5,242 nucleotides of DNA from Acidobacteriota bacterium (GTDB taxonomy: Bacteria; Acidobacteriota; Blastocatellia; Pyrinomonadales; Pyrinomonadaceae). Below, piece by piece: positions 1 through 5,242 of the stretch. Under the pieces are notes generated by a model. The model ran no database searches. It was not told where the DNA came from and worked only from the letters and a program-made list of their open reading frames with translations. How positions within the stretch are numbered: position 1 is the first letter of the stretch; every line of letters begins with the position of its first letter. The position numbers and the translations under genes were made by a program. The stretch is taken from the NCBI GenBank assembly GCA_029777145.1, contig JAKOSS010000790.1:1-5242 (forward strand), written 5' to 3'.

Positions 1-1078
1 AGCTGAATCGGACCGCGCCGCGGGCGATCTCTTCCGGAAACCCGAGCGCGAGGATCACGGGCGAGGGCTCGATCGAGCCGGAACTGCAGGCCGATCCGGT
101 TGAAACGGCGATCCCTTGCATGTCGAGGTTTATCAGCACGCCTTCGCCTTCGACGCCGTCGAAGATCACGTTTGCGATACCGGGAGCGCGCGGCGCCTGA
201 GCGCCGCAAACGATCGTTCCCGGAATGCGTTCGAGCAATCCTGATTCGAAGCGCTCGCGGATTTTGCCGACGCGCCCCGGCTCGGAATTCAGGTCCGCCA
301 TGGCGATTTCGCAGGCTTTTCCGAAAGCCGCGATCCCGGCGACGTTTTCGGTTCCGGCGCGGACGGCGCGTTCCTGGCGTCCGCCGATGTTCTGGGCATG
401 AAGCCTTGTTCCACGGCGGACATAGAGCGCGCCCACGCCTTTCGGTGCGTTGATCTTGTGTCCCGAAAATGTCATCAGATCGCACCCGATCGATTCGACA
501 TCGACGGGGATCTTTCCGACCGCCTGAACCGCGTCCGTGTGAAAGCGAAGTTTCGCCCCCGAATCCCGTCGCACGCGGATCACCTTGCCGATCTCTTCGA
601 CCGGCTGGACGGTCCCGATCTCATTGTTCACTGTCATCACGGAGACCAGGATCGTCGAATCGGATATCGCCGCCGCAACGGCGTCCGCGCTCACCCGGCC
701 GTTCCCGTCGACCGGAACCTTCGTCAGCCGAAAGCCGTTTTCCTCAAGATCGGCGCAGACCTCCGAAACAGCCGGATGTTCGACGGCCGAGACGACGATG
801 TGATCGCCGTGCCGGCGATTGGCTTCGGCGAATCCGCGGACGGCGAGATTATTCGACTCGGTCCCGCCTGACGTGAAGATGATCTCGGCCGGTCGGCAAT
901 TGATCAGCGCGGCCGCCTGATGCCGTGCGCGATCGATCGCGGACCGCGTCTCCTGGCCGTAATGATGGATGCTGGAGGCGTTTCCGAAACGCTCGGTCAG
1001 ATACGGCATCATCGCCTCCAAAACTTCGGGAGCAACCGGCGTCGTCGCGGCGTTATCGAGGTAGATCCGACGAAACAT
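1..1078 (-). CDS. Cysteine desulfurase (NifS/IscS family), C-terminus cut by window edge
   Basis: PLP-dependent enzyme that takes sulfur from L-cysteine as an enzyme persulfide, releasing alanine, and passes it to Fe-S cluster assembly or tRNA thiolation in the cytoplasm. Read on the minus strand from the ATG at 1076-1078, 359 codons are visible, starting MFRRIYLDNAATTPV, the usual family N-terminus. Seen in order: GGTESNN phosphate-binding loop (71-77), EHP with the PLP-stacking His101, NNEIGTVQ (151-158), HTDAVQ with Asp182 and Gln185, SGHK with the Schiff-base Lys208, the GGRQERAVRAGTENVAGI block (232-249), and STGSACSSGS with catalytic Cys331. The sequence stops at VRFS, where relatives continue for roughly 20-40 residues, so only the tail is missing. 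All key residues are present, so it looks functional. NifS, IscS and tRNA-thiolation paralogues cannot be told apart here, so no symbol is given. There is no Shine-Dalgarno site before the ATG. Confidence 0.96.
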   Translation of the reverse strand, partial: MFRRIYLDNAATTPVAPEVLEAMMPYLTERFGNASSIHHYGQETRSAIDRARHQAAALINCRPAEIIFTSGGTESNNLAVRGFAEANRRHGDHIVVSAVEHPAVSEVCADLEENGFRLTKVPVDGNGRVSADAVAAAISDSTILVSVMTVNNEIGTVQPVEEIGKVIRVRRDSGAKLRFHTDAVQAVGKIPVDVESIGCDLMTFSGHKINAPKGVGALYVRRGTRLHAQNIGGRQERAVRAGTENVAGIAAFGKACEIAMADLNSEPGRVGKIRERFESGLLERIPGTIVCGAQAPRAPGIANVIFDGVEGEGVLINLDMQGIAVSTGSACSSGSIEPSPVILALGFPEEIARGAVRFS

Positions 1079-1085
1079 GAAGACG

Positions 1086-1115
1086 ATTGTAGCGAAGTTC
1101 GGGACGGGACGTGAA
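1086..1115 (-). promoter_or_regulatory. Candidate promoter of the cysteine desulfurase, probably giving a leaderless mRNA
   Basis: On the minus strand TTCACG (1110-1115, 4 of 6 to the sigma-70 -35 consensus) is followed after 18 bases by TACAAT (1086-1091, 5 of 6 to the -10 consensus). Only 7 bases separate the -10 box from the ATG at 1078, so initiation at the normal distance would fall at or within a base of the start codon. The lack of a Shine-Dalgarno site fits a leaderless transcript. Matches are by eye; no transcript evidence is available. Confidence 0.45.
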
Positions 1116-1129
1116 CCTCGACGGTCACG
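1110..1129. promoter_or_regulatory. Imperfect 20-bp palindrome, possible operator
   Basis: CGTGA (1110-1114) and TCACG (1125-1129) are perfect inverted arms. Across the 20 bases 8 of 10 base pairs match around a central TCGA. The left arm overlaps the proposed -35 box of the desulfurase promoter, where a repressor would block transcription. No regulator family was recognised from the motif, and a chance match in a GC-rich spacer cannot be excluded. Confidence 0.2.
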
Positions 1130-1210
1130 GCCCGCCTGAATCGACCGCCGGCGCGTGACGAATTGCCGCCGCAACGCCGGTTTTGGCTTGATCGTGAGGG
1201 CTCATTCCGT

Positions 1211-1240
1211 TTGAACTGGCAAGCCGCGATAAGATAAAGT
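1211..1240 (+). promoter_or_regulatory. Candidate promoter for the radical SAM / glycosyltransferase pair
   Basis: TTGAAC (1211-1216, 5 of 6 to the -35 consensus) is followed after 18 bases by TAAAGT (1235-1240, 4 of 6 to the -10 consensus) in the one clearly A-rich part of the divergent spacer. TAAGAT at 1230-1235 is a rival -10 but sits too close to the -35 box. The position, 40 bases before the preferred ATG, is suitable. The call is weak because the -10 box is poor. Confidence 0.3.
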
Positions 1241-1280
1241 AAAGCTTCGGCGCGAAAGGGTGCCGAAAAGGTTGAAAAGA

Positions 1281-2447
1281 ATGGATTTTGTTACCAAAGA
1301 ACTCTTCAAGCGGTACGCGAGCATCGTCGTCGGACGGCCTATCTCGCCCGTGTTCCTGAACATTCTCGTGACGAGCGTGTGCGACATGCGCTGTACGCAC
1401 TGTTTTTTCACGGATGAACTCGATGACCGGCCGCGAAAGAAGCTGCAGATGAAGGCCGATGAGATCGACAAGATCGCAAGCACCCTCGGCGGAAATCTCG
1501 GGATTCTCGTGCTTGCGGGCGGGGAACCGTTCACGCGCAAGGACCTGCCGGCGATCGTCCGCTCGTTTTATGAACACAACAAGCTTGACTCGGTTTATCT
1601 GATGAGCAACGGTCAGATCCATCAGCGGATCTTCCCGGACGTGACGCAGATTCTCGAAGAATGCCCGAATCTGAATGTCACGGTCGCGCTCGGCATCGAT
1701 GGATTGAAAGACGCGCACGAAAAGATCAGGCAGAAAGAGGGAAGTTGGGACAAGGCGATTCACACGGCGCGGACACTGCAGCAAATGAAGCACGAGCAAT
1801 ATCCGCGGCTGGACATCCAGACATGCACGTGTGTCATGAATTCGAACCAGGATACGATCTTCGAATGGTACGACTTCCTCAAGTATGATCTGAAGCCGGA
1901 CAAGATCAACATCAATTACATCCGTCCGCCGTCGAAGGATCCGAACGAACTCAATTTCGATCCCGCCCGCTATGCCAAACTTTCGGACATGATCCTTGAG
2001 GACACCCGAAGTGCGGCTCTCAAGAACGTTTACGGCGGCAAGTCAGGCTATTTCAAGGCGGCGGTCGACATTTATATGCACGACCTGATCACCAAGACCG
2101 CCGAAGAAAACAAGGCGCAGCTCAAGTGCTACGCCGGAAGCGCCGGCGCGGTGATCTATGACAACGGCGCGCTTTCTTCATGTGAGAACAAAGCAGACGT
2201 TCTGAATCTTCGCGATTACGACTGGGATTTCCAGTCGGCGTGGAAGACGGACCTGATGAAGGAGCGGCGCAAGGAAGCTGGAAACGGTTGTTACTGCACG
2301 CACGAGTCGAACTGTTTCTATCCGAGCCTGCCGTTCAATCTGAAGCACTTGGTTCAGATCAAGAAACTTGAAAAGGAAATGAAGAAGGCGTCGGAGAAGA
2401 TCAAGTCCGACGCGCAGCATCCGGAGGGCTTGGCCGTCAAGGCCTGA
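1281..2447 (+). CDS. Radical SAM protein with SPASM-like C-terminal cysteine region
   Basis: Iron-sulfur enzyme expected to cleave S-adenosylmethionine to a 5'-deoxyadenosyl radical; the substrate is unknown. The ATG at 1281 (388 aa) is preferred because AAAAGG lies at 1266-1271, 9 bases upstream. A GTG at 1260 would add 7 residues but has no properly spaced ribosome site. Seen from the ATG: CDMRCTHC, the CxxxCxxC ligands of the SAM-binding [4Fe-4S] cluster (Cys34, 38, 41); AGGEPF (79-84), the SAM-contacting GGE motif; and GIDGLKDAHEKIR (138-150), matching the common IDG...H..R block. The C-terminus has C-X12-G-X4-C (Cys283, Cys301) and C-X-C-X5-C (Cys337, 339, 345), like a SPASM or twitch domain with fewer ligands than the full seven-cysteine pattern, so one auxiliary cluster is likely. 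A Lys/Glu-rich, probably helical tail ends the protein. It is followed 46 bases later by the glycosyltransferase, probably cotranscribed. No precursor peptide gene is visible, so a peptide-modifying role has no support here. Confidence 0.93.
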   Translation: MDFVTKELFKRYASIVVGRPISPVFLNILVTSVCDMRCTHCFFTDELDDRPRKKLQMKADEIDKIASTLGGNLGILVLAGGEPFTRKDLPAIVRSFYEHNKLDSVYLMSNGQIHQRIFPDVTQILEECPNLNVTVALGIDGLKDAHEKIRQKEGSWDKAIHTARTLQQMKHEQYPRLDIQTCTCVMNSNQDTIFEWYDFLKYDLKPDKININYIRPPSKDPNELNFDPARYAKLSDMILEDTRSAALKNVYGGKSGYFKAAVDIYMHDLITKTAEENKAQLKCYAGSAGAVIYDNGALSSCENKADVLNLRDYDWDFQSAWKTDLMKERRKEAGNGCYCTHESNCFYPSLPFNLKHLVQIKKLEKEMKKASEKIKSDAQHPEGLAVKA

Positions 2448-2493
2448 TCCGGGACACGCGATTGAGTTCCTGACGGACCGATCCGCTCCGTCC

Positions 2494-3702
2494 GTGACTG
2501 AGAACGCGATGCCCCGCAAACGACGATCGATGCCGCAGAACACCCCGAAGATCCTGATCATTTCGTCCGATACCGGCGGCGGTCACCGTTCGGCTGCGCA
2601 GGCGATTGCCGACGGTCTGAACAAGTTCTGGCACGGGAAATCGTTCGCGGTGCGCATCATCAAAGCCGTCGAGGAATCCCACCACATCACCGAAAAGCTC
2701 GTCAACGTTTACAACTGGGTGCTGCGAAACAAGCAGCACTGGATGAAATACCTCTACTGGATCATCAATAAGTTCAGGCCTGAGACCCGTGAGTTTTTTC
2801 ACCGGCGATGCATCGGCTATGTCCGGAACATTTTCGAGAAATGGTGTCCGCACATCGTCGTCAGCGTTCACCCGCTGACGCAGCATATCTTCGCGAAGAT
2901 CCTGAAAGAGTTGAAGCTTTCCGATCAGATCCCGCTCGTGACCGTCGTGACCGACCCGTGCTACGGATTCTGGAAGGGTTGGGCATGCGACGACGTGTCG
3001 CTGTATCTGGTGGCCAACGATGATGCCCGGAGGCAGTTGATCGACTACGGGATCGCCCCCGAAAAGATCAAGATCTCGGGGATGCCCGTTCATCCGAAAT
3101 TTCATGAGGTTGACGAAACGGATGCTCAGAACGTGCGGCGCGCTTACGGACTGAATCCGGAGAAGTTCACCGTCTTCGTGAACGCCGGTTGGATCGGCGG
3201 CGGGAACATTCCGCAGATCTTTCGCGAACTGGTGCGCGGCGATCTCGATGTCCAGGCGATTTTCCTCGCCGGCAGGAACGAGGAACTGAAGCGGGAGGCG
3301 GAAGAGATCGCGCGGCACGCCAAATTCCCGGTCAAGGTGATCGGCTATTCCGATGAGATCGAAAAACTGATGCAGTCGGCGAATGTCATGGTCAGCAAAC
3401 TCGGCGGGCTCACGACCTTCGAGGCGCTCGCGTGCAAGCTTCCGATAATCGCCGACACGACAACGCCTCCGATGCCCCAGGAAGCAGGAACGGTCGCGCT
3501 CCTCAAATCACGCGGCGCGGGAATTCTTCTTGAAAAGTCCTCGGATATTGTTCCGGCGATCAGGGATCTATTGGCCGATCGCGGCAAGTACGACATGATG
3601 CGCGACGCTACCGTCGGCATGACCATTCCGAATTCAACCCGCAACATCATCGACGAGATCGGCGCGTTGCTTCCGCCCGAAGCCCGCGTCGCCAATGCCT
3701 AG
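2494..3702 (+). CDS. GT28-type glycosyltransferase, MGDG synthase / UgtP-like
   Basis: Two-domain GT-B enzyme of the family that moves a sugar from UDP-hexose to diacylglycerol at the cytoplasmic membrane face, making mono- or oligoglycosyl lipids. With a 402-residue frame: SSDTGGGHRSAAQAI (24-38) is the N-terminal acceptor-domain signature of MGDG synthases; VSVHPLTQ (123-130) and VVTDPCYGFWKGW (151-163) follow; KIKISGMPVHPKF (191-203) precedes the domain linker; NAGWIGGG (230-237) opens the C-terminal domain; SKLGGLTTFEALACKLPII (301-319) and PMPQEAGT (326-333) are the GT28 donor-site block. No membrane helix is seen, which fits a peripheral protein. The start is uncertain: GTG 2494, ATG 2509 and ATG 2530 all precede the conserved region, and none has a strong ribosome site. 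TGAGAA lies 4 bases before ATG 2509. The sugar and acceptor cannot be read from sequence; MurG is excluded by the N-terminal signature. It likely shares a transcript with the radical SAM gene. Confidence 0.9.
   Translation: MTENAMPRKRRSMPQNTPKILIISSDTGGGHRSAAQAIADGLNKFWHGKSFAVRIIKAVEESHHITEKLVNVYNWVLRNKQHWMKYLYWIINKFRPETREFFHRRCIGYVRNIFEKWCPHIVVSVHPLTQHIFAKILKELKLSDQIPLVTVVTDPCYGFWKGWACDDVSLYLVANDDARRQLIDYGIAPEKIKISGMPVHPKFHEVDETDAQNVRRAYGLNPEKFTVFVNAGWIGGGNIPQIFRELVRGDLDVQAIFLAGRNEELKREAEEIARHAKFPVKVIGYSDEIEKLMQSANVMVSKLGGLTTFEALACKLPIIADTTTPPMPQEAGTVALLKSRGAGILLEKSSDIVPAIRDLLADRGKYDMMRDATVGMTIPNSTRNIIDEIGALLPPEARVANA
3699..3702. other. Shared CTAG: overlapping stop codons of convergent genes
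   Basis: The glycosyltransferase ends with TAG at 3700-3702 and the opposing gene ends with TAG read from 3701 to 3699. Because CTAG is its own reverse complement, one tetranucleotide ends both genes, a 4-base tail-to-tail overlap. No space remains between the genes, and no stem followed by a T-run was seen on either side. Short inverted repeats here (GCCT 3697-3700 with AGGC 3708-3711; TCGCC 3689-3693 with GGCGA 3709-3713) are only 4-5 bp. Confidence 0.9.
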
Positions 3703-5242
3703 AGTTCAGGCGAAACGTTGACGCCCTCGGGGGAGAGATCGCCCATCGGACGGCCGTCGGAATTTGTGACTATCACCATCTCGATCTTCGTCGGCGAATT
3801 GATTCCGGTAAGTTTTCCCAGCGCATCCTTTTTCTCGTTTTCCTGAAGTGATTCCCAACTGTCGTTGGTTACAACGAAAAGCGTGCCTTTGTGGCGATAC
3901 GCGCTGACGAAATGCTCGCCGGACGGGAGTTCCGCCGCATTCAACTGTTCGACATCGTCCGACCGGGGAATGTTCTCGTCCATTTGGTTCGCGAAGAACC
4001 ACGCCGCTCCGCACAGAACACAAACGACGAGCGTCAATGCCATCAGCCAGCGATTGGTACGGTGCGGCGCTTCGATCGCGGGCGTGACGGCGACCGACGA
4101 TTTGACGGGGGCCGCCGTGCGTTCGGCTTCCTGAGCCTTTACCAGGCCGAGATGGTGATTGCTGAAACGGACGATCGTCCGTTCGAGTTTCAGGCGAGTC
4201 TCGAAGAACTTGTTTGAAACGAACAGGAGACGGTTCTGTGTCGTGCCCTGAGAGTGCTCGAGCAACTCCTCGAGAACCTCGCCGAGGTCGAGCGATTTCT
4301 GAAAAACGCGTGACAGTTCCTCAAAGACCGCCTGGCTGACATCTTTCGGCTGATTCAGTTCGTGCGTGCACATTTCGTCCGTCAGGAGGATCACGCGCAG
4401 GACATCGCGGCAGATCCGGTCGATGTCCGGATCCTCGTTCTTGATGAAATCGTTGAGATCGATGGTCCAGAGCGTCTTTGACTTCTGCGTATATTCACGA
4501 AGCATTCGGACGTCCGGTTCGGGTTCGTCGAGCGTCGCGAGCAGGTGTGCGAGACGTTCGGTCGCCGACGTCGGTTCGATCGGCGGAACCACGCGCGTCG
4601 TTTCCGTTAGCTCTGCATCGGGCATCGAATGTCCGCAGACGACGTTCAGCAGGTCCCAGATATGGCTCGCGTCCTCACGCGCCGACGACGAGTCGTGAAG
4701 TTCGGATTCTTCCCGAAGCTGCGTCAGAATCTCGGAAACGCGGATTTGGACATTCGGCGATGTGTCGTGAAATGCGCCCGCGAAATCGAAGGATGCGCTC
4801 AACTTTTCACCGAGATTCTGATTCGCCCGCGTCAGCAGGTCGTTGAAGACGTTGCCCAGCAGTAAGTTGCACTCAACCGAAACGGCGGCGACCGCCGGAT
4901 CATAAAAGACGTCGCCGAGTTCCCGTTTGTAGGCGCGGAGCCGATCGAAGATGTTGCTGCGGATCAGATCCTCGAAATCGACGAGCATCTCGGCTTCAAG
5001 CAGGAATTCCTCGAATCGCGCGACGGCGCCATGGACTTCATTCGTCGGGGCGGACGGTGCGAATTCTTCGCCGTCCCATTTCGTGAACAGATCGGTCAGT
5101 TCCGCGATCCGCTCAACGCGGCCGTTGCGCGCCTCGCGACGCGAATGGTTGACAGTGCTGAAGAGTCGGGTGAGGACAAGATCGAATTTGCTCAGATGTT
5201 CGAGCCGGTTTTCAGATCCGCGGTAGAAATAGGCGAGCGCGA
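3699..5242 (-). CDS. Unrecognised single-pass membrane protein, N-terminus beyond window edge
   Basis: I do not recognise this protein. On the minus strand the frame is open from the right edge to TAG at 3699, giving 513 visible residues. An ATG at 4986-4988 exists, but the 84 codons before it have no stop, no Met, and coding-like composition (for example ALAYFYRGSENRLEHLS at the edge), so the start lies outside the window. The visible part is a roughly 395-residue, Leu/Glu-rich, mainly helical region, then an Ala/Pro/Val-rich linker, one hydrophobic segment (WLMALTLVVCVLCGAAWFFA, encoded about 3984-4052), then about 95 residues. Arginines before the segment and acidic residues after it predict N-inside, C-outside. 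The outer part has alternating strands and a helix (GTLFVVTNDSW..., KIEMVIVTNSDGRPMGDL), suggesting a small alpha/beta domain. Cysteines are few and scattered, with no metal site and no enzymatic motif. It could be a sensor, scaffold or envelope-linked protein. It is convergent with the glycosyltransferase, so it is not in that operon. Confidence 0.85.
   Translation of the reverse strand, partial: ALAYFYRGSENRLEHLSKFDLVLTRLFSTVNHSRREARNGRVERIAELTDLFTKWDGEEFAPSAPTNEVHGAVARFEEFLLEAEMLVDFEDLIRSNIFDRLRAYKRELGDVFYDPAVAAVSVECNLLLGNVFNDLLTRANQNLGEKLSASFDFAGAFHDTSPNVQIRVSEILTQLREESELHDSSSAREDASHIWDLLNVVCGHSMPDAELTETTRVVPPIEPTSATERLAHLLATLDEPEPDVRMLREYTQKSKTLWTIDLNDFIKNEDPDIDRICRDVLRVILLTDEMCTHELNQPKDVSQAVFEELSRVFQKSLDLGEVLEELLEHSQGTTQNRLLFVSNKFFETRLKLERTIVRFSNHHLGLVKAQEAERTAAPVKSSVAVTPAIEAPHRTNRWLMALTLVVCVLCGAAWFFANQMDENIPRSDDVEQLNAAELPSGEHFVSAYRHKGTLFVVTNDSWESLQENEKKDALGKLTGINSPTKIEMVIVTNSDGRPMGDLSPEGVNVSPEL

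Noticed and set aside
398..871. Plus-strand open frames within 100-1114
   Set aside because: All are antisense shadows of the cysteine desulfurase, whose motifs are continuous on the minus strand through this stretch.
1125..1799. Long minus-strand open frame over the intergenic region and the start of the radical SAM gene
   Set aside because: It lies antisense to a gene with clear catalytic motifs, its translation shows no recognisable family, and GC-rich DNA commonly leaves such frames open.
1281..2447. Radical SAM protein as a tetraether or membrane-spanning lipid synthase
   Set aside because: The lipid-type neighbour made this tempting, but the protein is shorter than I recall for that family and no specific signature was recognised. 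The idea is kept only as a general lipid-modification hypothesis.
2472..2495. Intrinsic terminator between the radical SAM and glycosyltransferase genes
   Set aside because: The stem is only 6 bp with an 11-base loop and is not followed by a T-run, so cotranscription remains the better reading.
2437..3318. 293-codon minus-strand open frame antisense to the glycosyltransferase
   Set aside because: The plus-strand frame carries the GT28 motifs. The antisense product is a low-complexity mix of Arg, Val, Asp and His with no motif.
4986..4988. ATG as the start of the right-hand membrane protein
   Set aside because: The same frame stays open for another 84 codons to the window edge with protein-like composition, so this Met is most likely internal.
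1..5242. Mobile element, CRISPR array, tRNA or rRNA
   Set aside because: No transposase or integrase motif, terminal inverted repeats, regularly spaced direct repeats, or cloverleaf/rRNA signatures were seen on either strand.

Overview
The window is bacterial, GC-rich (high fifties percent by eye) and almost entirely coding. It holds four protein genes, two of them cut by the window edges. No RNA gene, insertion sequence, CRISPR array or prophage-like signal was seen. The organism cannot be named with certainty. The gene set (group I-type cysteine desulfurase, a SPASM-like radical SAM protein, an MGDG-synthase-like glycosyltransferase), the GC-rich codon use and the weak Shine-Dalgarno sites would fit an environmental Gram-negative such as an Acidobacteriota member. 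That is a guess from general character, not from a marker gene.

Layout: (1) 1-1078, leftward, a cysteine desulfurase lacking only its extreme C-terminus. (2) 1079-1280, a divergent intergenic region with a promoter-like element for each side and an imperfect palindrome. The leftward promoter sits so close to the ATG that its transcript is probably leaderless. (3) 1281-2447, rightward, a radical SAM protein with the canonical CxxxCxxC motif and a C-terminal Cys-rich region resembling a reduced SPASM domain. (4) 2494-3702, rightward, 46 bases downstream and probably in the same operon, a GT28-type glycosyltransferase related to plant MGDG synthase and bacterial UgtP. (5) 3699-5242, leftward, an unrecognised protein with a large cytoplasmic helical part, one membrane segment and a small extracytoplasmic domain. 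Its reading frame runs off the right edge, so its true start is not in view. Genes 4 and 5 are convergent and their stop codons share the palindrome CTAG.

How they may work together: the radical SAM / glycosyltransferase pair is the most interesting unit. The glycosyltransferase family acts on diacylglycerol-type membrane lipids, so the pair could build or modify a glycolipid, with the radical SAM enzyme acting on the lipid, the sugar or an unknown partner. The cysteine desulfurase supplies sulfur for Fe-S clusters, which the radical SAM enzyme needs, but this link is only suggested by adjacency.
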